Source: Nakamurella aerolata (GTDB lineage: Bacteria; Actinomycetota; Actinomycetes; Mycobacteriales; Nakamurellaceae). Taken from it: 64,000 nt of DNA. The notes beneath the pieces were generated by a model. That model was not told where the DNA came from. It did not search any database and was given only the letters and a program-made list of their open reading frames with translations. Of this stretch, positions 1 through 8,237 are shown piece by piece. The stretch lies in NCBI RefSeq assembly GCF_013002705.1, contig NZ_JABEND010000003.1:372001-436000 (forward strand), in the 5' to 3' direction. The position numbers and the translations under genes were made by a program. Within the stretch, counting starts at the first letter, position 1, and each line of letters opens with the position of its first letter.

Positions 1-26
1 CCGACCGCTGCGTTGACCGGCAGCGA

Positions 27-2165
27 ATGCTCGCCGAAGCCTCGTGGTGGAGCAAGATCCGCGACGTCTTCAGCTACCTGTGGACCGAACCGGCGTACGA
101 CACGCTGACCACCTCCGAGAAGGCATCGAGGGACGTCCGCGACGGCAAGCCACCGCAGTCCGACGATCCTGAGTACAACAAGGCGTACCAGGCTTCGCTG
201 GGGCGGGCGGAGTTCGAGCCGTACACGCGCGCCAAGTCAGAAGACCCCGACTACGTCCGAGGCTGGAATCAGGCCCACCTCGAGTGGCGGCTGCAATCGG
301 CGCTTGACCGCGCGTACGGTGCGCGTCCCAACGCGGTACCGGTGCGGCCGCGACACACCCGTCCGCCGAGCACCGCGCGGCGCAACCCGCCAGCGGCCAA
401 ACCATCACCCCAGGCCACTCCCGCGCCGCCCGCAGCACAACCGGGACCGGCGCCCGCCAAGCCGGCACCTGCGCCGGCCCCGCCGCCCGTCGCGAAACCG
501 GCTCCGCCGGCTGCAAAACCGGCTCCGCCGGCCGCGCCCGGGGCACCCGCCGGCGGCGCCGCGAAGCCACCCGCCCAGGTTGCGCCGCCACCTGCGGCTG
601 CCGCCCGACCCGAAACCGGTGGGCCGGGAGCTCGCCCCGCATCCGGCCAGAACGGATCCTCGCGACCCTCCGACGACGTCACACCCATCAGCCCGAACAC
701 CTCCGCCACCGGCATTCCCGGTGCGGCGCCCAGAGTTCGCGGCGACGAACCGTCAACGGTCATCGGCGTTCCCGCGCCGGCCGCTCGTCCCGGCACGGCC
801 GCAGCCCGGCCCGACGCCACCGCCGCTCGTCCCGCAACACCCGCTCGCCCCGGCGCCGCAGTAACTCGACCCGACGCAGCTGCCCGTCCCGGCACCGGTC
901 GCCCCGCTGCTCCTGGCGTCGGCAAGCCCAACACGCCGGCCAAGGGACCGGTGCTGTACGACCCGAAGACCAAAAAGGTGACGATGCCGGGCACTGTTCC
1001 GCGCGAACAGCAGCGAACAGGCACCGTGAAGCGCGCCTCGGAGGGCCCGTACCCGGTCGGGCGTCCGGGTGACTATGTAGCTCCGCCCAAGGTGGGCGCA
1101 CTCAAACCGCCGCGAATCAAGGGCGGCGAGTTGGTCAACGGGAAGATCCGCGGCGGCACTCCCACCGGCGGCAAACACCGCGCGGTCACCAAGAACGACG
1201 TGCGCAAGCACAAGGCCAAGCAGGCCGTCGATCCCCTGACCAAGGCCGTCAACCGGGTCGCCGGCGCAGCAGACGACGTCGACAGCTCGGTCCAGCTACC
1301 CAAGGGTGCTCCCGGCTGGGAACCGAAGCACTCCATCGGAAAGATCGACAGCACCGCAAACTCCGACCTGGCCAAGGCGGCTCGCCGGCATGCCAAAGCT
1401 CTGAAGAAGCAGTCCACAGCTTCCGGAGCATCGGCAGCCGCGCCCAAGCCGGCCAGCGGGCGCTCTGGTCAGTGGCGCCCGCCGCTGTCGGCGGCCACCA
1501 CCATCGGCGACCCGCGGGACCGCGGCCCGGGCGTTCCGGACGACAAGCGCGGCCGGAGCAGCACCGCCGGCACGGCGGGCCCAGCCGTTCCGGACGACAA
1601 GCGCGGCCGGAGCGACACCGCGGGTCCGGGCGTTCCGGACGACAAGCGCGGCCAAAGCGGCACCGCGGGTCCGGGCGTTCCTGGCGGCAAGCGCGAGAAG
1701 GCAAGCCCCACAAGAACTCCGGTGCCACCGCGGGCGGCCGTCGGCAAACCCGACAGGGTCAGCATGCCGAAACACTCGGCCCCGCCGAAGGCCTCGTCGG
1801 CCCGGCAGACACCGACAGTGAAGCCGTCGCCGCAGCAGCCCGGCAATCGTGTCGTCGCACCGCCACAGCGGCCGAACGAGTTGCAGGCAAAGGATTCTCG
1901 GGCGTCCAAGCGGCTTGACACGGCGGCCTCCGACTGCCTCGACGCGGTGACGTCCGATCTACAGTCGGCAGCGACGAAGCCAGAGCACGTGCTTGCCACC
2001 CTCTCCCGCTGTGGGACGCAGTTCGACGCGGCGACCCGGCAACTGGCGGCGCAGCAGCGCGCTTCTCTGGAGCGACTCATCCGGGACGCAGCGAAGCAGT
2101 CGAAGGCCACGACGGCCGAGGCCGACCGGAAGCTGAAGGAGCTGCTGTCGGACTGGGGCGGCTGA
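27..2165 (+). CDS. Pro/Ala-rich repeat protein of unknown function (5' end may lie outside window)
   Basis: I do not recognise a family. The N-terminal 100 residues are charged and aromatic (tryptophans near the start and in the GWNQAHLEW stretch). A long Pro/Ala/Arg-rich low-complexity region follows (about residues 110-330), then a basic Lys/Gly-rich section. At about residues 500-555 there are four copies of a GPxVPDDKRGxS-type repeat. The last 85 residues are predicted helical and may form a coiled coil, with two cysteines. No signal peptide or membrane segment is seen. The first ATG is at 27, but the frame stays open to the window edge without a stop, so the real start may lie upstream and the protein may be longer. 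Composition resembles disordered linkers of actinobacterial surface or toxin-delivery proteins, but no such domain is visible. Confidence 0.6.
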   Translation: MLAEASWWSKIRDVFSYLWTEPAYDTLTTSEKASRDVRDGKPPQSDDPEYNKAYQASLGRAEFEPYTRAKSEDPDYVRGWNQAHLEWRLQSALDRAYGARPNAVPVRPRHTRPPSTARRNPPAAKPSPQATPAPPAAQPGPAPAKPAPAPAPPPVAKPAPPAAKPAPPAAPGAPAGGAAKPPAQVAPPPAAAARPETGGPGARPASGQNGSSRPSDDVTPISPNTSATGIPGAAPRVRGDEPSTVIGVPAPAARPGTAAARPDATAARPATPARPGAAVTRPDAAARPGTGRPAAPGVGKPNTPAKGPVLYDPKTKKVTMPGTVPREQQRTGTVKRASEGPYPVGRPGDYVAPPKVGALKPPRIKGGELVNGKIRGGTPTGGKHRAVTKNDVRKHKAKQAVDPLTKAVNRVAGAADDVDSSVQLPKGAPGWEPKHSIGKIDSTANSDLAKAARRHAKALKKQSTASGASAAAPKPASGRSGQWRPPLSAATTIGDPRDRGPGVPDDKRGRSSTAGTAGPAVPDDKRGRSDTAGPGVPDDKRGQSGTAGPGVPGGKREKASPTRTPVPPRAAVGKPDRVSMPKHSAPPKASSARQTPTVKPSPQQPGNRVVAPPQRPNELQAKDSRASKRLDTAASDCLDAVTSDLQSAATKPEHVLATLSRCGTQFDAATRQLAAQQRASLERLIRDAAKQSKATTAEADRKLKELLSDWGG
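1524..1700 (+). repeat. In-frame coding minisatellite
   Basis: Four imperfect copies of a segment containing GTTCCGGACGACAAGCGCGG occur at about 1533, 1587, 1632 and 1677, with periods of 54, 45 and 45 bp. All periods are multiples of three, so the reading frame is kept and the protein gains 15-18 residue repeats. The last copy has diverged (GGCGGC replaces GACGAC). Confidence 0.8.
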
Positions 2166-2238
2166 GGCGAACCGGTCCGCGCAGCAGCCACGCCCGCCGC
2201 AGGCTCGGAACATGACGAACAACCCTCGGGGCTGAAGA

Positions 2239-2274
2239 CCGAGGCCGGCCAAGGGTTTTCCTGGCCGGCCTCGG
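2239..2274. terminator. Strong hairpin between convergent genes
   Basis: A perfect 13-bp inverted repeat (CCGAGGCCGGCCA at 2239-2251 and its complement at 2262-2274) encloses a 10-nt loop containing TTTT. It lies between the repeat-protein gene and the oppositely oriented regulator gene, so it may terminate both. There is no 3' T-run, as is common in high-GC actinobacteria. Confidence 0.65.
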
Positions 2275-2295
2275 CATCCCGAACCGCACAATGCT

Positions 2296-2397
2296 GCCCG
2301 CAACACCACACCGCCCGCCGCGCAACTCTGCCCGCAGCAACACGCTGCCCGCGGCACAGCTCCACCCACGGCACAACGCCGCCCGCCGCTACGCATC
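2296..2397. repeat. 17-bp tandem array starting at the regulator's stop codon
   Basis: Six degenerate units beginning GCCCGC or ACCCAC start at 2296, 2313, 2330, 2347, 2364 and 2381, an exact 17-bp period. The last unit covers the stop codon (2389-2391) of the minus-strand regulator. The array fills the space between that stop and the hairpin at 2239-2274. Confidence 0.7.
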
Positions 2398-4812
2398 CGC
2401 GGTGAGCAGCACCTCGACCCTGGCGGCGTCGTCGGCACCCATGGCCCGGTACATGGCGAACGACTGCCGCCAGGCCTGCTGGGCCAGCGCGACTTCCGCC
2501 GACGCCTGGTGGCTCCAGCCAATCCCTTCGTGGACCCTGGCCTGCTCGTAGTCGTCGTCAACACTCTGTGCACCCGCCAGGGCCGCAACGTGGTGCGCCC
2601 TGGAGAGTGCGTGTTGCGCGTTGGCGCGGTGCATCTCGCCGAGAACGTTCAGCACCTCGGCCTCCACCTGCCGCGATCCGACCGTGCGGGCCCAGGTGAG
2701 CGCCGCCCCGGCCTCGGCGGCCGCGGTATCGAAATCGCCCATGTCGGTGGCAATCTCGCACAGCTGACAGCGAGTCCGTGCGATGCCGGACTCGGCGCCC
2801 AGCTGTTGGTAGTGCGCCAATGCCGCATTGGCATGGTCCATGGCGGCGCGGTGATCGTTCCGCTTTCGATAGCAGATCGATAGATTGTTGTGCGCGATGG
2901 CGGCGGCCAGCACACTGCCGCCACGGTCGGCGAATTGCAGCGCCTGCTGGTAGTGATCGATGGCATCGGTCAGCCGACCAGCCCAGAGGTGCACGTTGCC
3001 CAGCTCGCTGACGGTACCGGCGAGGGCCTCGTCGTCCCCCAGCTTGCGGCTCGCCTCCGCCGCCTCCTCGAAGTAGCCGATCGCGTCGGCGTCGTTGCCC
3101 AGGATGCGCAGGGTCGAGCCGACGTTCCGCAGCAGCACGGCCTCGGCGGCGTGGTCGCCGACGCTGCGGGCTGCGGCCAGACCGGCAAGGAACAGCTCAA
3201 CGCTCTCCCGCACCCGGATGCGGCCCTCCAGCACCGGTTTTCTGATCACCTGAACCAGCCGAACCGTCGCCGCCGGCGCGTCGCGCCGGACGGTGCTGGC
3301 GATCAGGTCGACCAGTTGCGGCCACTGCTGGTCGAACCAGCCCTGTGCGCGCCGACGTTCGTGCACCTTGACGCCTTCGGTGGGCGCTGTCGCCGGGAAC
3401 AGGGTTTGCGAGGCCCACTGCCCGGCGTCGACGAAGTGCTCGATCAATCGATCCTCCGCGGCTGTTCGGGCGGCCTCGTCGTCCACCGCCAGCGCGCGCT
3501 CGCGCGCGTAGCCACGGATCAGATCGTGCAGCCGGAACTGGTTGTGCCCCAACGGTTCCAGCAGATGCGCCCGCAACAGTCGGCGCAGCTGCCTGCTGGT
3601 CTGCGACAGCGACTGGCCCAAGGCCGCCGCGGCCGTTTCGGTACTCAGCCGGGCCACCGGAACAACGGCAAGCAGGCGCAGGGCGCGCGCGGTCGACTCG
3701 GGGAGCCGGCGCTCGGACCAGCCCAGCACCTCGCGGAGCGACAGCTGCTGCCGGCCTCGCTGGGCGACCGCGGGCAGCCCCAACAGCCGGTCGACGGCGA
3801 GCGTCCCGCCCGTCGGCCAGCCGCGGCCGAGTTGGCCGGCGACGATGCGCAGGGCGAGCGGGAGTCCGACGCAGCGCGCCACCACGGCCCTGGTCACTGC
3901 AGCCGGTTGACGCAGCGGTGACGGGACGTACCGCTGCACCAGGTCGAGCGCGGCGGCCTCGTCCAACGGTCGGACCGGAATGCGCGCCACCTCACCGGCC
4001 ACCGACAGGCCGGGAAGCAGATCTCTGCTGGTGATCAGCACGAACGCGGTCGACAAGCCGGCGAGCAGCACGCGCAGCTGCTCGTCGTCGAGCGCATTGT
4101 CCAGAATGACCAAGGGTTTTCGGCCACCCACCGCCGTCCGGAGCTGCGCGAGGCGTTCACCCGTGCGGTCCGTGGGTGCGGTGTCGTCCGCGCCGAACGC
4201 GCGCAGCAGCTCGGCCAGCGCAGCGCCCGGTTCCCGCGGGGGTCCAGCCGCATACCCGCCGAGATCGAGGTACACCGCCCCATCGGCGAACTCGGCAATG
4301 TGCTGATGTGCCCACCGCAGCGCCAGACCGGTCTTGCCGACGCCGGCCGGCCCGGTCAACGCCACCGCACCGCCACGCCCGGACGGGACGTCGCGAGCGC
4401 GCCCGGTCAGCTCCGCCAACTGCTCAGCCCGCCCCACCAGCTCACCGGGGTCGGCCGGCAGCGTATGCGCCACAGCCGCAGCGAGCGGAGCCGCCGGGCC
4501 AGGGCCGGCGAGGCGGGCGTCCGCGGCCGCGTCCCGCAAGGTGGACAGCCGCCGCTGCTGCCCGGCGGGCACACCCACCGCGGTCAACAGCAGATCAAGA
4601 CTCTTCGGCGACGGCAGACTGCTGCCGGCCAGATAGGCGTACATGGTGCTACGGGACAGACCCGTTCTGCGGGCCAGCGCCGCTGCGGCGAGCGGCTTAC
4701 CGTTGGACGCTGTGAGCGCCTTCTTCAGGATGCCCGCGAACTCCGCGGTAGACGGCGCGATGGCCCCGTGCGCCACCGCTGCACCCTCATCCGCCATAGC
4801 GCCCGACTTCAC
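2389..4812 (-). CDS. XRE-type HTH / NB-ARC ATPase / TPR transcriptional regulator
   Basis: This is a large signal-transducing regulator of the AfsR/STAND type. Residues about 20-85 form a helix-turn-helix of the XRE class (LARRTGLSRSTMYAYLAG). Residues about 125-370 form an NB-ARC-like ATPase with the P-loop GPAGVGKT, Walker B LVILDNALDD, sensor LITSRDLL and the GLPLALRIVAGQL motif. The C-terminal half (from about residue 520) contains helical TPR units (for example AIGYFEEAAEASRKLGD and AIDHYQQALQFADRGG). Such proteins typically oligomerise on ligand or nucleotide binding and control secondary metabolism or differentiation; the target here is unknown. The start is GTG 4812, but ATG 4797 is equally possible. 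It lies 62 bp downstream of purA on the same strand, with no biosynthetic cluster beside it. Confidence 0.85.
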   Translation of the reverse strand: MKSGAMADEGAAVAHGAIAPSTAEFAGILKKALTASNGKPLAAAALARRTGLSRSTMYAYLAGSSLPSPKSLDLLLTAVGVPAGQQRRLSTLRDAAADARLAGPGPAAPLAAAVAHTLPADPGELVGRAEQLAELTGRARDVPSGRGGAVALTGPAGVGKTGLALRWAHQHIAEFADGAVYLDLGGYAAGPPREPGAALAELLRAFGADDTAPTDRTGERLAQLRTAVGGRKPLVILDNALDDEQLRVLLAGLSTAFVLITSRDLLPGLSVAGEVARIPVRPLDEAAALDLVQRYVPSPLRQPAAVTRAVVARCVGLPLALRIVAGQLGRGWPTGGTLAVDRLLGLPAVAQRGRQQLSLREVLGWSERRLPESTARALRLLAVVPVARLSTETAAAALGQSLSQTSRQLRRLLRAHLLEPLGHNQFRLHDLIRGYARERALAVDDEAARTAAEDRLIEHFVDAGQWASQTLFPATAPTEGVKVHERRRAQGWFDQQWPQLVDLIASTVRRDAPAATVRLVQVIRKPVLEGRIRVRESVELFLAGLAAARSVGDHAAEAVLLRNVGSTLRILGNDADAIGYFEEAAEASRKLGDDEALAGTVSELGNVHLWAGRLTDAIDHYQQALQFADRGGSVLAAAIAHNNLSICYRKRNDHRAAMDHANAALAHYQQLGAESGIARTRCQLCEIATDMGDFDTAAAEAGAALTWARTVGSRQVEAEVLNVLGEMHRANAQHALSRAHHVAALAGAQSVDDDYEQARVHEGIGWSHQASAEVALAQQAWRQSFAMYRAMGADDAARVEVLLTADA

Positions 4813-4874
4813 TCATTCACTGAGAGTAACCGGCGGGCTGCGGGGCTGTCGCGCCAGTCGTCGCTGCCGGCAGG

Positions 4875-6164
4875 TCAGCTCAACAGATCGTTGATCACGA
4901 TGGTCTGGTCGCGCCCCGGCCCGACGCCGATGGCGGAGACCCGCGAGCCGGACAACTCCTCCACCCTGCGCACGTAGGCCTGTGCGTTGGCCGGCAACTC
5001 GTCGAAGCTGCGGCAGTGCGAGATGTCCTCGAACCAGCCGGGAAGCTCCTCGTAGATCGGCTTGGCGTGGTGGAAACCGGTCTGGGTGAGCGGCATCTCG
5101 TCGACCCTGGTGCCGTCCACGTCGTAGGCAACGCAGATCGGCACCCGCTCCAGCGACGACAGCACGTCCAGCTTGGTCAGGAAGTAGTCGGTGATGCCGT
5201 TGACCCTGGCCGCGTACCGGCCGATCACCGCGTCGAACCAGCCGCAGCGCCGGTCCCGCCCGGTGTTCACCCCGACCTCGCCGCCCTGCTTGCGCAGGTA
5301 CTCACCGTTCTCGTCGAACAGCTCGGTCGGGAACGGGCCGGAGCCGACCCTGGTGGTGTACGCCTTCAGGATGCCCATCACCGTGGTGATCCGCGGGGCA
5401 CCGATACCGGCGCCGACGGCCGCCCCGCCAGAGGTCGGGTTGGACGAGGTGACGAACGGGTAGGTGCCGTGATCGACGTCCAGCAAGGTGCCCTGGCTGC
5501 CTTCCATCAGCACGTGCTCGCCGCGGCTGATGGCCTGATCGAGCAGCAGCCTGGTGTCGGCGATGCGGTGCTTGAACGCCTCGCCCTGCTCCAGCACCTC
5601 GTCGACGATCTTGGCAGGGTCAAGCGCCTTGCGGTTGTAGATCTTCACCAGGATCTGGTTCTTCAGATCCAGCGCCGCCTCCACCTTCTGCCGCAGGATC
5701 GACGGGTCGAGCAGGTCCTGCACCCGGACGCCGATCCGCGCGACCTTGTCCTGGTAGGCAGGGCCGATCCCGCGGCCGGTTGTACCGATCTTGGCCTTGC
5801 CGAGGTAGCGCTCTGACACCTTGTCGATGGCGACGTGGTACGGCATCACCAGGTGGGCGTCGGCGCTGATCACCAGCCTGCTGGTGTCCACGTCCCGCTT
5901 CTCCAGCTCGCCGAGCTCGTCCAGCAGCGCACCGGGATTCACCACGACGCCGTTGCCGATCACGTTGGTGACGCCCGGGGTGAGAATCCCTGAAGGAATC
6001 AACCGGATCGCGAACTTCTGGCCGTCCGGCAGCACCACCGTGTGCCCGGCGTTGTTGCCGCCCTGGTACCGCACCACCCATTGCACGCGTTCGCCGTACA
6101 GATCGGTGGCCTTGCCCTTGCCCTCGTCGCCCCACTGGGCACCGATGAGCACCATCACCGTCAT
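4875..6164 (-). CDS. purA: Adenylosuccinate synthetase
   Basis: PurA joins IMP and aspartate using GTP to make adenylosuccinate, the first committed step of AMP synthesis, in the cytoplasm. The 429-residue product has the family's usual length and signatures: [11 protein letters not shown] at the N terminus (phosphate-binding loop and catalytic Asp), [39 protein letters not shown] and [14 protein letters not shown]. The frame is open far upstream, but ATG 6164 is chosen because an AGGAAGG ribosome binding site lies 7-8 nt before it and the family's N terminus begins there. The gene diverges from the Rv0358-like gene, an arrangement shared with mycobacteria. Confidence 0.98.
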   Translation of the reverse strand: MTVMVLIGAQWGDEGKGKATDLYGERVQWVVRYQGGNNAGHTVVLPDGQKFAIRLIPSGILTPGVTNVIGNGVVVNPGALLDELGELEKRDVDTSRLVISADAHLVMPYHVAIDKVSERYLGKAKIGTTGRGIGPAYQDKVARIGVRVQDLLDPSILRQKVEAALDLKNQILVKIYNRKALDPAKIVDEVLEQGEAFKHRIADTRLLLDQAISRGEHVLMEGSQGTLLDVDHGTYPFVTSSNPTSGGAAVGAGIGAPRITTVMGILKAYTTRVGSGPFPTELFDENGEYLRKQGGEVGVNTGRDRRCGWFDAVIGRYAARVNGITDYFLTKLDVLSSLERVPICVAYDVDGTRVDEMPLTQTGFHHAKPIYEELPGWFEDISHCRSFDELPANAQAYVRRVEELSGSRVSAIGVGPGRDQTIVINDLLS

Positions 6165-6435
6165 GGCAGACTTTCCTTCCTGGCGGCGCACGCGGGCTGC
6201 AAGCGCGTTACCGCAGGAAAGACTAGCGGTGTCGGCGGCATGCTCCGGCCGGTCGTGCTGTCGGTGAACACTCCGGTGGGGCTCGCGGGAGCCCTGCGGT
6301 GGGCAAGCCGCGGGCACCGGCCGGACGTTCGGTCGAGCTTGCGGTGCGCCGTCCCTGGCGTTCGGTGGAGCTGCCGGCGGGCACCGGCTGGGTGCGCCGC
6401 ATGCTGCCGGCCAGCGCTGACGAAGGGCGAAACCC

Positions 6436-7179
6436 ATGGATTCCGAACCATTGCAGGTGCTGGTGGCCGACGGCCCCGCGCCGGACGGCACCGCGCCGGA
6501 CCCCACCCCGGCGGCCGGTACGCCCGCTGCGGTCGAGCAGATCCTTGAGCAGGTACGGCAGACCGGCACGCCGGGCGACCAGGTGCACCGCGTCGGGTCG
6601 CGTCCCGGTAAGGAGATCGACCCGCTGCTGACCGGGCGACTGCTGGTGATCGGCACCGACGCCGCGCTGGCCGCGGTGGTCAAGCGGCTGCAGCGTCGCG
6701 AGCTGCTCGGCCAGGTGCAGGTCAGTGTCGCGGCCATCGGCGACAGCCAGGTCGCCAGGGTGTGGTCGCTGCCGCGTGATCCGGAGTCGCAGGTGCGGTT
6801 GGCCCGGCTCGGCGAGGTCGACGTTGTACCGATCCTGCGGGACGACAACGGCGGGGTGCTGGTCGGCGAGGCCACCATCGGGCCGGTGGCCGGCACCGTC
6901 TACGTCGACGAGAACAGGGTGGTGAGCAGTTCGGCGCGTGGCCTGATCGTGCAGCCGTCCGTCGAGCGGGGGCTGCAGGTCACGGTGATTCCGAAGCGCA
7001 TGCTGGGCTTCGGCCGCAGGGCGCAGACGTACTCGGGGCGCGCGGTCGAGGTCAGCACACTACCGGGGAACCCGGCTGGGGTGGTGGCCGACGGGGTCCG
7101 CAGGGACAAGGACGTCGAGCGCTGGACCTACTACAAACACACAGCGCCGCTGCGGCTGGTGCGCGGAGTGGTCGACTAG
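6436..7179 (+). CDS. Conserved actinobacterial protein next to purA (Rv0358-like)
   Basis: A 247-residue soluble protein without signal peptide or membrane helices. After a Pro/Ala-rich N terminus, residues about 50-150 look like an alpha/beta fold ([29 protein letters not shown]), and the rest is beta-rich and Val-rich. The C-terminal half ([43 protein letters not shown]) reads like a lipid- or nucleotide-kinase-related beta domain, but no catalytic signature can be named. The position, divergent from purA and followed by a DUF3151 gene, matches M. tuberculosis Rv0358. Function unknown. The start has a GAAGGG sequence about 10 nt upstream. Confidence 0.8.
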   Translation: MDSEPLQVLVADGPAPDGTAPDPTPAAGTPAAVEQILEQVRQTGTPGDQVHRVGSRPGKEIDPLLTGRLLVIGTDAALAAVVKRLQRRELLGQVQVSVAAIGDSQVARVWSLPRDPESQVRLARLGEVDVVPILRDDNGGVLVGEATIGPVAGTVYVDENRVVSSSARGLIVQPSVERGLQVTVIPKRMLGFGRRAQTYSGRAVEVSTLPGNPAGVVADGVRRDKDVERWTYYKHTAPLRLVRGVVD

Positions 7180-7197
7180 CAGCGTACGAAAGCCGTT

Positions 7198-7227
7198 GCC
7201 CTGGCAGCGATGTCACTCGCTCAGGGC
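7198..7227. terminator. Hairpin between convergent genes
   Basis: GCCCTG at 7198-7203 pairs with CAGGGC at 7222-7227, and AGCGA at 7206-7210 pairs with TCGCT at 7217-7221, with a 2-nt bulge and a 6-nt loop. It sits in the 41-bp gap between two convergent genes and overlaps the stop codon of the DUF3151 gene. Confidence 0.5.
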
Positions 7228-7640
7228 AGCAGCTCGGAGGGCAGGTCCGGGTCGGCGTCCAGCAGGAACGCCCGCACCCGCTGCACCTCGTCAGCCTCGT
7301 CGAACTGCGCAGCCGCCTGGCCGAGCGCCGACAGCGCGCGCAGGAACCCGCGATTCGGCTGGTGCGACCACGGGATCGCGCCAGCGCCCTTCCACCCGTT
7401 GCGCCGCAACAGGTCGAGGCCGCGGTGGTAACCGGTGCGGGCGAACGCATAGCCGGAAACATCGTCACCGGCGTCCAGCGCCTGCTCGGCCAGCACCGCC
7501 CAGGCCAGCAAGGACGACGGATTCCGGCGCGCCAGGTCCCGCGGGTCCGCGCCGGCAGCCAGCTCGGCCTCCACCGGGTCGACGGGCAGCCGCACCGGCT
7601 CCGGCCCCAACAAGTTGCGTTGCGTTTGCATGAGTTCCAT
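7221..7640 (-). CDS. DUF3151 family protein
   Basis: A 139-residue helical, soluble protein of the actinobacterial DUF3151 family (M. tuberculosis Rv0360c by position and sequence style). Recognisable blocks are NLLGPEPVRLPVDP near the N terminus, the central SLLAWAVLAEQALDAGD, and GYHRGLDLLRRNGWKGAGAIPWSH, which resembles TPR-like helices. Its function is unknown. Its strand and order relative to purA and fba match mycobacteria. It begins at ATG 7640 without a clear ribosome binding site; an internal ATG follows three codons later. Confidence 0.88.
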   Translation of the reverse strand: MELMQTQRNLLGPEPVRLPVDPVEAELAAGADPRDLARRNPSSLLAWAVLAEQALDAGDDVSGYAFARTGYHRGLDLLRRNGWKGAGAIPWSHQPNRGFLRALSALGQAAAQFDEADEVQRVRAFLLDADPDLPSELLP

Positions 7641-7787
7641 CCTGCCCGGTCACCCTGGCGCAGCGACAGTGCAGTCCACGACACCGCCAACGACACCCCT
7701 CAGTACCGCAGCCGCCGGGTGCCCCACCCCAGCCGCCGGGGTGCGCCGTCGCAGCGCCGTGCGAGCGCAGCGACCGGTGACGCCCGA

Positions 7788-7873
7788 TGACGCGGGCCCA
7801 GCAACCAGTCACGCCGGACGCAGCAACCGGTGACGCGGGCCCAGCAACCAGTCACGCCGGACGCAGCAACCGC
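7788..7873. repeat. 43-bp direct repeat in a 597-bp intergenic region
   Basis: A 43-bp unit beginning TGACGCGGGCCCAGCAACCA is present at 7788-7830 and again at 7831-7873, the second copy diverging at its end. The rest of 7641-8237 shows no gene; it contains GC-rich sequence and the candidate operator at 7946. Confidence 0.85.
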
Positions 7874-7945
7874 TGACCCGGGCGCTGCGGCCGGGCGGGC
7901 CGGACCGGGGCGGGTTGTTTCCCGCCACCCGAGCTTTGCCGCCTC

Positions 7946-7967
7946 GTTACATGCAAGTCACGTGCAT
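7946..7967 (+). promoter_or_regulatory. Candidate regulator site: two 11-nt direct repeats upstream of the phosphoesterase
   Basis: GTTACATGCAA is followed directly by GTCACGTGCAT (8 of 11 positions identical), and the pair also contains the inverted repeat ATGCA-N7-TGCAT. Adjacent 11-nt direct repeats are the architecture of actinobacterial PhoP (PHO) boxes, which would suit a phosphoesterase gene, but the match to the consensus is loose and the site lies about 270 bp before the start codon. Confidence 0.3.
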
Positions 7968-8237
7968 TCCAACTTGGCTCCTTAATGTTCTTCGGACGTC
8001 GCGAGAACGAAACCCGTTACCGCATCAGGGGTTTCGGCCTCGTCGTCCGGGCCCGACGACGACCGGCGGTTTCGCGCGTTTGTCCGATTACTTCGGATGT
8101 TGTGGTAGTTGCCCCGTTGTTCCCGTGGGTCGTTCCCGCGGTTGTTCCAGAGCTGTATCGGCCGGTGCCGCCCGCCGCCCGCGGCCGGCTCGGCCGGGTC
8201 CGCTGTTCAGTCCGCTACCCGACAACTCAGGAGAGAC

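Noticed and set aside
6165-6435. 33-bp-spaced similarity (GTTCGGTCGAGCTT / GTTCGGTGGAGCTG) in the purA divergent region as a regulatory repeat
   Set aside because: Only the first dozen bases agree; could be chance in GC-rich DNA.
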